Shown: positions 1-10,790, counted from the first letter of the stretch. The stretch: 64,000 nucleotides of DNA from Siphonodentalium dalli (GCA_032622095.1 CP136067.1:125337030-125401029), one strand, 5' to 3'. Notes: generated by a model not told the origin, from the letters alone. Numbers and translations are program-made.

Positions 1-58
1 ACCCAGTGACCCACCCCCCCCCCCCCGCATAAGTGCCTGTAAAAAATACCCCCCCCCC
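1..58. repeat. poly-C tracts
   Basis: Two long runs of C (near 7-26 and 49-58) separated by AT-rich sequence. Homopolymer G/C runs recur throughout the window. No coding signal. Confidence 0.9.
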
Positions 59-81
59 TGCCCGACCCCCATAGGCATAAT

Positions 82-300
82 ATGATACTAACATGGGAGG
101 AACAGAGGGAACATGGACTACCGGTGTACCTACATTTAATGATAATAACATGGGAAGGACAGGAAACACCGGCTACCTTCATCTAATTACTAGTATAATA
201 ACATGGGAATATTAACAGAGCAAACACAGGCTACTTTCATCTAATTACTAGTATAATAACATGGGGATATTAACAGAGGAAACATGGGCTACCTTCACAG
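82..300 (+). repeat. 58-bp tandem repeat, about 4 copies
   Basis: Four successive units of about 58 bp each contain AACATGGG, then an AACAGAGG-like stretch, then GGCTACCTTCATCTAATTAC. The last two full units are almost identical and the first is the most diverged, as expected for a small minisatellite. Not coding. Confidence 0.85.
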
Positions 301-464
301 TGGTCAGTGATTTGTTAATTTTGTACTGAATTGTACACAACTAAGTGTAGCACACTAAATAAATGAAAGGCAGTAGCAACATTGAGTAATTTTTTGGGGG
401 TTTTGTTGCTTTTTGTTGCCAGATCATTTGTTGTTGATGGAAACCATGTGATCTATGGTTAGTC

Positions 465-656
465 ACCTACAATAGGTAGTCACGATGCACCGTCTGCACA
501 TATCATATGTACTCCGCCGATCGGAAAGTTTTCTTCAGGCAAGAAGTTGGACAGAGGTCGCCACATAGGAATCGAACCCATGTCAGTCACTAGCTCAGGT
601 CCTACAGCTTGGTGACCGGTACCGTGCTCATTGGACCACTGACCAACCCAGACACC
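465..656 (-). mobile_element. tRNA-derived SINE-like repeat
   Basis: On the minus strand an A-box-like TGGTCAGTGG (636-645) is followed by a good B-box GGGTTCGATTCC (568-579), the internal RNA polymerase III promoter of tRNAs. The distance between the boxes is longer than in a normal tRNA and no acceptor-stem cloverleaf is evident, so this is read as a SINE or tRNA pseudogene. The head lies by a C-rich tract at 660-667. The short 75-codon frame over it is not a gene. Confidence 0.5.
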
Positions 657-699
657 ACCCCCCCCCAATAATAAACAACAATGTACATATAGTATACAC

Positions 700-1025
700 T
701 GATACAACTACTATTTAAACATGAAATACATAGACGTGTGTCTCCTTAATTATGCAGCCATTGTTATTGACCCAGAAACTCAAACCCAACAAAGCGCTCC
801 CAAAGTTCCATTGGTTTAATTTGGAAATCCTGAAAATGAAGTAACAATATTATACACGGTACTAACTACTATGGACAAAAAAGCAGCTCAGCATTTGCGC
901 CAAGATTTTCGAGTGTCACTGTCAGCTAATGTATTGACATCCTGTTCAAACACCGCTGTTTTTTTGTTTTAATAATTTTTCGACTTTCCCAAATTTTAAA
1001 TCAAACTAACAACATAGGGACTGGA
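700..1025. other. no gene seen
   Basis: AT-rich sequence between the SINE-like repeat and the foldback element. No conserved frame, RNA gene or repeat could be assigned. Confidence 0.6.
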
Positions 1026-1028
1026 ATA

Positions 1029-1563
1029 CCAGCACCGAAGCCGACCCACCCAAACTCAGTTGCGGCAGTTTCTGACAAAAAAATTGCTTTAGTATATCTG
1101 GGATAAATCGCAACCATCTTTCATACTTTGCGATAATTACTTTGCGATATCTTTGACTGATGATAAATCACAAACAAATTTGGGTTCAAGTTTTGAAAAC
1201 CCTCCTGTCACTTTCCAAATATCTATTTAAAAATACATGTTGATAAATCGCAAAACTTTGCGATAAATTGCAAACATCTTTACGATAGATCGTAAAATAC
1301 TTCGCAATTTTATATAACAGAATAGCAATCATCTTTGCGATAAAAACTGTTAATTACTTTGCAAACAAATTAACATACCTTTGCAATAGCAAAGGTAAGT
1401 GTCGCAAATTTGTTTGTGATTTATCAGTCAAAGATAATATCGCAAAGTAATTATCGCAAAGTACCGTATGAAAGATGGTTGCGATTTATCCCAGATATAC
1501 TAAAGCAAATTTTTTGTCATAAACTACCGCAACTGAGTTTGGGTGGGTCGGCTTCGGCGCTGG
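1029..1563. mobile_element. TA-flanked foldback MITE with about 150-bp arms
   Basis: The ends form a long inverted repeat of roughly 150 bp per arm. The left arm starts CCAGCACCGAAGCCGACC, and the right arm ends with its near-exact complement. A TA dinucleotide flanks each end (1027-1028 and 1564-1565), the target duplication of Tc1/mariner-type elements. The arms and centre are built from many short GATAAATCGCAAA-type words in both orientations. No transposase frame is present, so the element is non-autonomous. Confidence 0.75.
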
Positions 1564-1698
1564 TATAATACACATGTATGACCTGGTTTAGCATAGAGTG
1601 GGGATTATAATCTTCCTGAGTGTGGCACAAACTTGGCCATGCATCTAATCCTGAGTTCACATGGGTTGGGACATAATCACATTGACTGGTAACATTAA

Positions 1699-2168
1699 AG
1701 GTACTCAATCCGATAAAACTCCTCTCAATTACTATTTCAATGGCTTCGGGGGTCAAAAATATTTGATTCGAGTCGAGGAAGTCACCCATCAAAGCTCAGA
1801 TTTGTTAGATATCGATTTTAGAAATCTATTATTTTTCATTATCGGGAATATTATCTGACCCAGAACTCAGTCAAAATTGCGCTGTTATTACCACTTGATT
1901 TTAGAGTTATCCATCCTTGTCTGTTTGAATAGATTTTGGAGTACACATCCAGAGCAGATTACGGCAGTTATTAGTACTCATCTCGAGTAAATAACAAATT
2001 TCAAAAATCAATATTTAATAACTCTGAGCTTTGTTTGATGGGTTCCTCGACTCGAATCAAATATTTTGTACCCCCAAAGCCAAAGAAATAGTAATATAGG
2101 ACCATCTGATCGGATTGTTGTTGTTGGAATCTGTTGAGATGGGGACCCTCTGTTCGGATTGAGTACCT
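1699..2168 (+). mobile_element. TTAA-flanked MITE, family P1, copy 1
   Basis: The terminal inverted repeat AGGTACTCAATCCG lies at the left end, with its complement at the right, and TTAA is present exactly at both borders (1695-1698, 2169-2172). TTAA is the target of piggyBac-type transposases. The interior carries imperfect inverted segments around ATTTGATTCGAGTCGAGG. A copy in the opposite orientation lies at 35560-36028, a diverged one at 49579-50032, and end fragments at 24.4 and 29.0 kb. No coding capacity. Confidence 0.85.
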
Positions 2169-2226
2169 TTAAGTTAGTTGGTATTCAGATCTCTTATAGG
2201 AAACATGTGTTACTAAATATTTACTG

Positions 2227-2330
2227 GACACAGAACGAATCGTGTTATGTTCCAGGTTTTCTGCTGTGATGACTCGCTTTCACATGCCCAAGTTGTACCC
2301 AGTAACCAAGTTATCCCGACAATCTTGCAA
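2227..2330 (+). repeat. left arm of distant inverted repeat
   Basis: This 100-bp stretch (CGTGTTATGTTCCAGGT, then CTTTCACATGCCCAAGTTGT) reappears inverted at 5880-5990 with roughly 85% similarity by eye. The two arms bracket the 165-bp tandem array and its MITE insertions, so they may be ends of one 3.8-kb composite element or two unrelated repeat copies. Confidence 0.65.
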
Positions 2331-2399
2331 ACAATCTTCTGATGTGAACCCATCCCCTCTCATATCGACAAACCCATTTACACATCATGTCGTTCTGTG

Positions 2400-2580
2400 T
2401 ATTTATGGAATTTTCAGGTTCAGATACCGGGTACCGGTATATAGAACCATGGTTTATGAATATATCTAGGTTATTAGGCCTGAGCATTGAGGGGCAAAGG
2501 GGGGGGGGGGGGGTGCAAGGTGCGAATGGAATTATGCAAAATTGTGTTTTTGGTCAGATTCAAGGGGGAGGGGGGTGCCA
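2400..2580 (+). repeat. dispersed repeat with poly-G tract, copy 1
   Basis: Contains ATAGAACCATGGTTTATGA, then GGCCTGAGCATTGAGG, a long G run (about 2499-2513) and TGGAATTATGCA. The same order of words recurs at 13972-14130 in the same orientation, so this is a dispersed repeat, not a gene. Confidence 0.7.
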
Positions 2581-2599
2581 TGTATTTCATCGAAAATTG

Positions 2600-3025
2600 T
2601 TCAAATTCAATCGTTCCCATCTAGAGGTGATCCCAAACATACATGTAGTAATGTACCCTTAAATTTTCAAAACATTTCACCAATAATTCAATGGTTGACG
2701 TCCCCACGTAATTCCTTGAACCAAATGATTTTTGTGTCGGTGAAATGTGCACATGGCGATCGCATAATTATCTTGCTCGAACCGAAAAGCCATTTTAATT
2801 CTTAATCGCGCACGCCTTATCCATATACCATATCACGAATAAACAGACGCTCTTTATTTGGCACGCTTAAGGAAATCGGGACCGTGGTAAATTAGAACCG
2901 ATTTATTTTCAATTTCAGATTAATATTTTCCATGCGCAATACGTATGTCAGTCTATTGTCAGATAATTTACAATGCTCAGTTGCGATACGGATGCTAGGT
3001 TTTACTGTGGTTTAAACTTACACAG
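2600..3025. other. no gene seen
   Basis: Short overlapping frames only; no recognisable family or repeat. Confidence 0.5.
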
Positions 3026-3029
3026 CGGT

Positions 3030-3160
3030 AGTGGCACCAAAAACTCAACCGCGACCACGCGGTTGCCGGCGTTTTCAATAACGCGGCTGACCGCGTTATT
3101 ACACCGCGGTCAGGCGTTATTACACCGCGGTCAGGCGGTATTACACCGCGGTCATACCGC
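3030..3160. repeat. GC-rich CCGCGGT short tandem repeat
   Basis: Three near-identical units of about 22 bp carry TTACACCGCGGTCAGGCG, with related CGCGG words upstream. The composition differs sharply from the AT-rich surroundings and resembles the interiors of the two TA-flanked MITEs at 4.0 and 5.5 kb. Confidence 0.75.
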
Positions 3161-3364
3161 ATGTCAACCTCGTTAAGGAGGGTCGATTAATTAGAGCATA
3201 GCTGTACTTCATATAATGAAAGTGTCAATGACACTGTACCTCAACTTGGAAAGGGAATAATTTAATGTGGAGCGATTAGGGGTGCGGAAAGTTGAAATGT
3301 CTAAGTAATACTAGATTATCAACATGAAGAGATACATATACCGGTACATGTATACCGGTATATA

Positions 3365-5280
3365 AAAAAGTTAAATCCAAGATGGTTACAGATGTAAAAT
3401 CCAGGTGGCTATGTTTTCCAATAAAATTTAAAAACATTTGATAGCTTCCATCTAGTAAGATCAATATCAAGATTAATATGAAGTCTGGAGATGATCGGAT
3501 GAGGGAAGTGGACTGTAGGGTGTGCCAAAGGATTTTGTCATGCAAAGAGTAAAATCCAAGATGGCTGCCAGTGGACACATTTTAAGACCAAATGAACCTA
3601 AAATGACTTGTTATCTACATGCCTGTGTCAACAGCCCTGACAAATTTCATGATGATCCGATTAAAGGTACGACCTGTAGCCCATGCCAAAGGATTTAGTC
3701 ATGCAAAGAGTAAAATCCAAGATGGCTGCTGGCGGCCATGATTTTGGCCGAATAACCTAAAAATTACTCGATCTCATCTACATGTCAATGTCAACATCCA
3801 TGACAAATTTCACAATGATCTGACACAAGGTGCGTTCTGTAGCACGTGCCAAAGGATTTAGTCATGCAAAGTGTAAAATCCAAGATGGCTGCTGGCGGCC
3901 ATGTTTTTTGGTCGAATGACTGGACAATGACTCGTTCCCATCTACATGTCATATTTAACAACCATGACAAATTTCATGATGATCTGACCAAAGGTTAGAC
4001 TTGTGGCCTACCGCTATACTTAAAGTAATTGACCACCAATAACGTGGTGTCACCCCGTTAATATGGCGGTACTATGCCGCGGTATCCTCCGATACCACGG
4101 TACTGATACCGCTTGTTAACGCGAACAAGTATGTGTGAGTAAATACTTCCCCTAAAAGAGTTCCATGAAAATCACTGCGGTATTCAACAAAATTAATGCG
4201 GTGCCCGCTAAAAGACCACGGTATCATTATCGCCCAATACCGTAACTCCACGCCATGACCGTCTCGATACCGCTACCATTTATTACCGGTATCACCGCGG
4301 TCATGACCAGGGTATCACCCCGTTTTTCTGGTCAATTACTTTGAGAATAGCGGTATGTGAAAGGATTTAGTCATGCAAAGAGTAAATTCCAAGATGGCTG
4401 CCAGTGGCCATGTTTTTTGGCCGAACGACCCCAAAATTACTCGTTCCCATCTACATGTCAATATTAACACCCATGACAAATTTAATGATGACCAGACGAA
4501 CAGTAGCCTGTGCTAATGGATTGAATTTTGAAATCAAAGATGGCCGCGGGCAGCCATGTTTTTTTGTCCGAATGACCCCAAAATGAATCATTCCCATCTA
4601 CAGTCCAATTTAAACAGCCATGACAAATTTCATGATGATCAGACTAAAGCTACGATCTGTAGCCTGTGCTAAAGGATTTAGTCATCCAAAGAGTAAAATC
4701 CAAGATGGCTGCTGGCGGCCATGTTTTTTGGCCAAATGACCCCAAAATGACTCGTTCCCATCTACATGTCATTGTCAACATTCATGACAAATTTTATGAT
4801 GATCCGACGCAAAGAGTAAAATCCAAGATAGCCAGCTGAGATAGCTGCCAGCGGCCATGTTTTTTGGCCGAATGACCCCAAAATTACTCATTTCCCATCT
4901 ACATGTAAATATTAACATCCATGACAAATTTCATGATGATCCGACCAAAGGTACAACCTGTAGGGCGTGCCAAATAATTTAGTCATGCAAAGAGTAAAAT
5001 CCAAGATGGCTGTCGACGGCCATGTTTTTTGGTCGAATGACCCCAAAATTACTCGTTCCCATCTACATGTCAATATTAACATCCATGACAAATTTCATGA
5101 TGATCAGACGAACAGTACAACCTGTAGACCGTTCTAATGGATTGAATATTGAAATCCAAGATGGCCACTGGTGGCCATGTTTTTTATCCAAATGAATCAT
5201 TCCGGTCTAAATGTTGATGTCAACAGCTATGTGAAATTTCATAATGATCTGACCAAAGGTACGACCTGTAGCCTGTATTG
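3365..5280 (+). repeat. tandem array of about 165-bp units
   Basis: About ten degenerate units, each with AGTAAAATCCAAGATGGC, a CGGCCATGTTTTTTGG segment, CGTTCCCATCTACATGT, CATGACAAATTTCATGATG and a CCTGTAGCC-type end. Units begin near 3375, 3545, 3705, 3865, 4380, 4525, 4690, 4805, 4990 and 5150. A MITE insertion at 4011-4353 separates two units. No conserved reading frame, so this is satellite-like. Confidence 0.9.
4011..4353. mobile_element. TA-flanked MITE inside the 165-bp array
   Basis: The left end CCGCTATACTTAAAGTAA is matched, inverted, by the right end, giving arms of about 25 bp. TA lies at both borders (4009-4010, 4354-4355). Removing the insert leaves a normal array unit, so the empty site can be inferred from neighbouring units. 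The interior is rich in ACCGCGGT-like words. No transposase. Confidence 0.85.
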
Positions 5281-5471
5281 TTGACGAATTACGCACACAC
5301 GCATACATGTACACACAGACGACAAAGTTGACCTAATAATGTGGGCGGTGTAAGGCAGCGTTTGTTTGCATATGGTATCTTGGTGTTGATGATTAACGAA
5401 AATACCATACAGCACTAGTCTCCCAGATGCCTCGGGTTTATGTACCATAAGCTTTCTCACCAAGCTTTTTA

Positions 5472-5842
5472 CCCTGCTGGGTAAAACAAGTGTCCCACTT
5501 AACCACGGTGCGGTTATCATTGCCACCGCGGCCGAAATGCAACTACCGGTACATCGCGGCTCCACCGGCTAACTACAGTTGGGCTGCGGTGTATTTGCCA
5601 TTCGGCCATGGTGTACATTCATTAAACTGAAAAAAGACAATACAAACCAGAAATCTAACCACGGTGTACATGCCATGCGGCCCCGTTGTAGTTGCTTTTC
5701 GGCCATGGTGTACATGTGTACTTGACGTTTGGCTGCGGTGTACTTTGCCGCTCAGCCGCGGTGCTCAACTGCAGTTACAAACAGCACGGTCGAACGGCAA
5801 ATACACTGCGGTGCCAATGGACACTTGTTTTGTCCAGCAGGG
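5472..5842. mobile_element. TA-flanked MITE with GC-rich interior
   Basis: The left end CCCTGCTGGGTAAAACAA pairs with the inverted right end (22 of 24 bases, ending CCAGCAGGG). TA lies at both borders (5470-5471 and 5843-5844). The interior repeats ACCACGGTG, GCGGCC and GGCCATGGTGTACAT words in both orientations. Non-coding; related in style to the 4.0-kb MITE but with different termini. Confidence 0.7.
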
Positions 5843-5879
5843 TACATCAGCCAGGGCAACCCAGAAGTTAACGGTCTAA

Positions 5880-5990
5880 CCTGGGCTTCCTAGATGGTAG
5901 GGACAACTTGGTTAGTGGGTACAACTTGGGCATGTGAAAGCAAGTCATCACCTGGAACATAACACGATTTGTTCTGACTTAACCCGAGGT
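5880..5990 (-). repeat. right arm of distant inverted repeat
   Basis: Inverted match of 2227-2330; see that entry. It contains ACAACTTGGGCATGTGAAAG and CACCTGGAACATAACACG. Confidence 0.65.
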
Positions 5991-6377
5991 CAGCCAATAA
6001 TAGAATGTTTGCGTCATGTGAGTGTTTAGTGATTTATATAGCCACACAATGTTGACCGAAACGAAACCTTGCTTGAGTCTTGACAGTTAGTTTTGCAAAT
6101 GTTCGTATACTAATATTATATCACGACATACTGTCCATACTGAAGTATTGCATTATTATGTATTTTTCGCAACATTACATTTTCTACCTGGTTTTTAGGC
6201 ACGTCATTGAAATTTGCATGCATCTCTTTTTATCTCGATTCCATCATTTCCTAATTTCTGATGATTGGTTGGTGATTATCACAATACGCCAGGGGCAGGT
6301 GAACACTGTGCATGCATACTGTACTAGTTACTATCACAAGTATAACATACTGTGGGAACAACTTAGTGTACATGTAT
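5991..6377. other. no gene seen
   Basis: A 119-codon frame runs from 6080 to 6439, but it is rich in Ile, His and Cys, crosses the border of the next element and resembles no family I recognise. Treated as non-coding. Confidence 0.5.
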
Positions 6378-6869
6378 GTTCAGACGACCACGATACAATC
6401 GTAAGTGGAGGAATAGTTTGTTCAGACGATTGCATATGATAGCATATGTTGTTCTAAAGAATGTGATTGACTACCCTACGACCATTGCCAGCTACGATTT
6501 TTACGTACACACGGCTGTCGGCCTGTAACGATATGCTTGGTCACGATACAATATGTATCGCGATACGGGGCCAATGATACAATACGTATCGTGATAGGCA
6601 AAATTTTATCCCACGAGTAAATAGCTATTCAACACTCCAAATTTGCACACTCTCAGGTTGAGTTTTAATGATAGTTTTTCTAATATTACTGTGGACTTTC
6701 ATAATTGTTTAGTTATATGTGTATTGTAGTATGTAGTAATGTAGTATGCTCGTACACATCCGGAAATACCAGTACAACATGACATATTGATACTGAAGAC
6801 GGTAAAAGAGTTGAAAAGTTTCTCACTCATCTGTTTATACGGTATATCATATAATCACAACAGCTGGCT

Positions 6870-7089
6870 GAGAATGATGTCGTTTCAAATGGTTTGACAT
6901 GTTGGTCGTAACACCAGTCTTGTAAGAGGTTGCCGTCGAACATAATTTGCAGATCGTTTTAGTTCTGTCTGTCTTAATGCATGGCTTTCCATCCTCAAAG
7001 GGTTACGTCCCAAAACCGAAATACTGCCAGATTTTCTACCTGTAGGCCGCTGTCGGATTGACAAGTTTTAAGCTTTCTTGAGCAGACAT
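6870..7089 (-). pseudogene. BED zinc-finger transposase remnant
   Basis: Read on the minus strand from an ATG at 7087-7089, the translation has a KIWQYFGF motif, then CKLC (codons at 6940-6951), a TTNM segment and HLKRHH at 6874-6891. This is the Cys2-His2 arrangement and the W/F-rich start of BED fingers that bind transposon ends. Two in-frame stops (TAG, TAA) lie before the finger and another just after it. Only this N-terminal domain remains; no catalytic domain follows before the element end. BED assignment is firm; hAT origin is inferred from family knowledge. Confidence 0.7.
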
Positions 7090-7139
7090 CTTTCCACGGC
7101 CCACGTGTTGTTGTTTTGCGCAGACGATATATCCAATAT

Positions 7140-8085
7140 CAGTGTTCGCGCTGTCGGTAGCCAAATTAGCCAATGGCTAATCTTTTTCGAATTTGGCTAA
7201 TAAAAATTTCATTTGGCTAAACTTTTGGCTAAACTTTTTTTTGACCCCAAATGGAGAATGAAAGCATGAATTTTTGGCAAGTGGGTTTTCAATTCTGTGA
7301 TGTGAACGATCTAGTCCAAAAACATCGTAAGTGGGAATATATCACCGACTGTACAAAGGGAAACCCGATCGCGGACAGTACAAAGGGAAACCACTAACTC
7401 TGCACGAAACAGCAAAAGTCTTTATTTTAAATTTAATCCGCTAATCCCCCATTGTCTGTCTGGTCACTCACGGGGTTCCTGCACAATGCATGTTTATGAT
7501 GACATTGTATTTATGACGGTCAAGGTTTATGAGCACCAAGTGTAAGACAATAGCTTAATCAGACAAATGTGAATCACGACAGATATTTTGTGGCTATTTG
7601 TCAAAACCGATACATTCAAAATAATATGCATGCTTTTATGACAGATTGTAATTTGATAATGGCGTAACAATATTAACTTATTAGATATTTTCGCAAGGAT
7701 AATTAATATTTCATGATTTAATCAATTAAAAGATATTGATATAAAACAAAAACATAATGACATTAAGAAGGACACTCCCAGGTCACCCCCCCCCAAATCA
7801 CTCTTTCACATAGAGATTAATAATTTGTTAATAAATGATATATATATAAAAATATTTCTAGTTCATCAAAATTAGTTAAATTAATGTGTATTTTACCTGT
7901 GTCTGTTAGATTTGACGTTTTAGTCATTACTTGTGAACCGACCAGAAAACGATGATTTAATTTGGCCATAGTTTTTTTTAATTTGGCCAAAAAACATTTG
8001 GCTAAACATTTTTTCATTTGGCTAATAAAATTTCCATTTGGCTAAACTTTTGGCTAAAGTTTTTTTCGGTCCAGCGCGAACACTG
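7140..8085. mobile_element. hAT MITE with perfect 8-bp target duplication
   Basis: Both ends show the terminal inverted repeat CAGTGTTCGCGCTG, and the 8-bp direct repeat TCCAATAT lies outside each (7132-7139 and 8086-8093), diagnostic of hAT transposition. Subterminal zones repeat ATTTGGCTAA many times, probably transposase-binding sites. The 946-bp body has only short frames (for example 7817-8017 minus), so it is non-autonomous. Confidence 0.92.
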
Positions 8086-8642
8086 TCCAATATACTAGTA
8101 TTTGATTGATTGAAATCACAGCAGTTCATCAAATTAAACCAATCAGAGCATGGCTTACAGTCTGAGGCTAGGTTACGTAGGTCAGTCATATCACTTCCGC
8201 AAACGTTTGTGTCAAAGGTCAAAGTGCGAGCTCACGGAAACAAACGAAATTTACAGATTTACTTCCAATAAAACTTCGTAAGCATTCACAGCTTACGGAA
8301 ACGAACGAGGGGTCCCGATTTACTTCGGATGGTAACTGCATAATACGGAAGCGGAACTGTATCGTAGTGTATCGAAATTACAGACAAATGAATCGCGTAT
8401 AGAATCATGAATGACGAATCGCGATGAATCGAAATCACGATGAATCGTTGCAGGCCTATACAGCTGCGATTACATCGCAAGTGGAGGTAACCAAGGATAT
8501 CCACATTTCGCATCTAGAATCAAACGGCGCTTGATATCAATTTATGACCAACGATTTTGATGTTAGCATGCGCAATCGAGCTACCGGTTACTTCCTGCGA
8601 CGGAAATCTTTCCGCTTACGATTGTATCGTGGTCGTCTGAAC

Positions 8643-8815
8643 GTAAACTTATTAATTTCATGCATTATTGCATAATATTTTTAAACATAACTTATTTAAC
8701 ATCTTCGACTTGCTTTAAATTTAATTTATTTTCATGAAAAGGACTAATATGGTTGTAAATATAGAAGGCAGATGACTCTTCTACCCGAGAGGTCTAGATT
8801 TCTTGGACACGGTCG
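8643..8815. other. no gene seen
   Basis: Short AT-rich linker between the hAT element and the 5S-derived repeats. Confidence 0.5.
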
Positions 8816-8819
8816 TTAG

Positions 8820-8950
8820 ACGCAACGTCAAGCTCGGTTAGTCTTTGGATGGTTGACTGGGTTGGGTTTCCGGGTGATGCCAATGTTCGGTGCAACTTAC
8901 GCACTTCTCAGTCTCTCGTCCTGTTACACTGGGGGCTCGTCTGGCCATTA
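8820..8950 (+). pseudogene. 5S rRNA-derived repeat, copy 1
   Basis: Contains AACGTCAAGCTCGGTTAG then TTTGGATGG and GACTGGGTTGGG, matching the internal control region and 3' half of animal 5S rRNA with several changes. A tail of TTCGGTGCAAC and CTCAGTCTC follows and is shared with copy 2. The 5' half of 5S rRNA is missing, so it cannot be a working gene; a SINE3-type or pseudogene repeat is likely. Confidence 0.6.
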
Positions 8951-8989
8951 GAGGACTGTCATGATACAACCTCCAGGTCTCAGCCATTA

Positions 8990-9140
8990 GATGCTTTGTC
9001 TGATCACCGAGGTTAAGTAACGTCAAGCTCGGTTAGTCCTTGGATGGGTGACCGGCTTGGAATTATCAGCTGATTATGGTGCTGCTACATTTCGGTGCGA
9101 CTCCATCACTTCTTGCTCTCAGTCTCATTCTGTTACGGTA
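8990..9140 (+). pseudogene. 5S rRNA-derived repeat, copy 2
   Basis: GTCTGATCACCGAGGTTAAG leads into AACGTCAAGCTCGGTTAG, CCTTGGATGGGTGACCGG and CTTGGAAT. This follows the 5S rRNA sequence closely from its midpoint through box C, then diverges before the 3' end. The TTCGGTGCGAC and TCAGTCTCATTCTGTTAC tail parallels copy 1. Spacing between copies is about 190 bp. Confidence 0.7.
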
Positions 9141-9556
9141 GTGTTAATTATACTGTACAATCGTCATGCTAATTTGCTATTGGCGTATTGCTATTTTGCA
9201 TGTTTTTAAATAATAGTTAATACTTGATTCATACATGTATCTGTTATGTAATTCAGCAAGCGAAACATTAAATTATATTTGAAATAGCAATTTTTTGCGG
9301 TCATTTGTAAAATAACCATGGCACAATTTGTGGTAAATTCATTTTGTTTTTATTTCAATTCAAGCTCGAAGTCACTGTCACTGTGCGTTTTGTTTTTATT
9401 TGGTTTTGTCTGCAATATTTCGCCAGTCAGTGTCGACTTTGGCTTTAAGAAATCTATTCTTAGAATGGATTTCATAAATATGTACACATTGCTTACCTCA
9501 GTTGTGTTCATAATTGTAGGTGTTGAGTTATTTAACATGTTTTCAGTGTGAATGTT
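9141..9556. other. no gene seen
   Basis: Overlapping 77- and 86-codon frames on opposite strands (9318-9551 and 9350-9610) have no recognisable domain; the plus frame is hydrophobic because the DNA is T-rich. Confidence 0.5.
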
Positions 9557-9665
9557 GAGCGGCGAAACATGTCTGCATCGTGCACGCAGACGGAGAAGAC
9601 TGACGGACACACCTTATACGACGGAAGTAATTGTTTTAAGTTTTGCGCATGCGCTAGTACGTTCT
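9557..9665 (+). repeat. dispersed repeat, shared inverted with 16250-16350
   Basis: AGACTGACGGACACACCTTA, then TACGACGGAAGTAA and GCGCATGCGCTA, recur on the minus strand at 16250-16350. In the frame starting at the ATG near 9570 both copies read EKTDGHTLYDGS, but copy 1 shifts out of frame soon after. Unknown element; possibly part of a coding repeat. Confidence 0.6.
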
Positions 9666-9729
9666 TATAGTCAGGTGCGTTTAGCGATGTCGAAAGTAAA
9701 TTGTTTCCGGAGTTTAAATAAGTGTTTTA

Positions 9730-10790
9730 TGCAGTTTCTTTCGAATGTATAGACGATGTTTGTGCATTCCACGAATGAATGAACAACTGATTTAGTTTTT
9801 CGTGCGAATAACTGTTAAATATCCATGTTTTTAGAAAACTCTGCTCATTTAATCTAATAAAAAACCCGAAATTGAGTAAAAATACTCATAACTCAATCTC
9901 AAAAAAGTTAAATCAATTTTATCAACTTCAGAAAAAAAACCCCACTGAAAATGAACGTGATCAGAATGGTATTTGATCAGTCAACTCAGGCCAGACACAA
10001 ACAGTAAATACACAGCTTTGGCGATTCGGACATAATTGTGTTCTGATTGGTGGATTGTATTCATTAAACTGGACTCAAGACAAAAGTGTGTGTGGAGACT
10101 GGAGTAGATTGACAAGTCACAAGGTCATACAGATGACATGAACTTGCGGCAACTTCAAGTTGTATTGTGTGTATTTTGATGATTTTAACCAACACAACAA
10201 CATATGCCACATATTTGACTATTCGGTTGAATTTCACAAATGTGTACCAACTTTGTGGTGGATTATGACAGCATCAGATTCTTTATTTAACACAGATTCG
10301 GAGCAAAAACTAATCAAGTTGACTTCACTCTACAGACGATTGACATGCCATGAAAAATTTCACATCAGAACAACTAAAGATTTGACCGACTCTACTTTAA
10401 ATCATTCTGGATGTTCTCCTACAACTTTGAATCATAGTTGATGTGTGAGGATATATAGGTACCATACCGGGTACCTATTTAATACCATACTGTACAATAC
10501 ATGCATATAGTGTGTGATTGTCAAAGTTCTACATAGTACATGTAGTGGAAAGCAGATATACTCATCTATACCACAAGTTCACAGCCACAGTGTAGGGTGA
10601 CTGGCACATCACTGCATGAACTATCTGATCAGAGGATAGATTGATCCATACAAATGTTTGTGTTCAATTTTGTGATGTATAGTAATACTACTATTAGAAT
10701 ATCTTCATTTTACACCTGACATCTTTTTTTTACTTTCCCTGTAGTTGGGCCATGCAAAATAAATATCTAGATTATCATTGCCCCACCCCA
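9730..10790. other. no gene seen
   Basis: About 1 kb without a recognised gene or repeat. A 93-codon frame at 10160-10441 has no identifiable motif. Confidence 0.5.

Larger units (their letters stand above)
6378..8642 (-). mobile_element. decayed hAT-like element with BED remnant
   Basis: A perfect 28-bp inverted repeat (starting GTTCAGACGACCACGATA) marks both ends: 6378-6405 and 8615-8642. The minus strand carries a degenerate BED zinc finger (6870-7089), typical of the N terminus of hAT transposases. The interior has CGATACAATACGTATCG-type palindromes near both ends. The DDE and dimerisation regions are absent. No convincing 8-bp duplication remains. A younger hAT MITE is inserted at 7140-8085, so the original length was about 1.3 kb. 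Confidence 0.6.

Noticed and set aside
465-656. Functional tRNA gene on the minus strand
   Set aside because: Good B box, but the A-to-B distance is too long and no acceptor stem pairs; fits a SINE better.
8990-9140. Functional 5S rRNA gene
   Set aside because: The 5' half is absent and the 3' end diverges.
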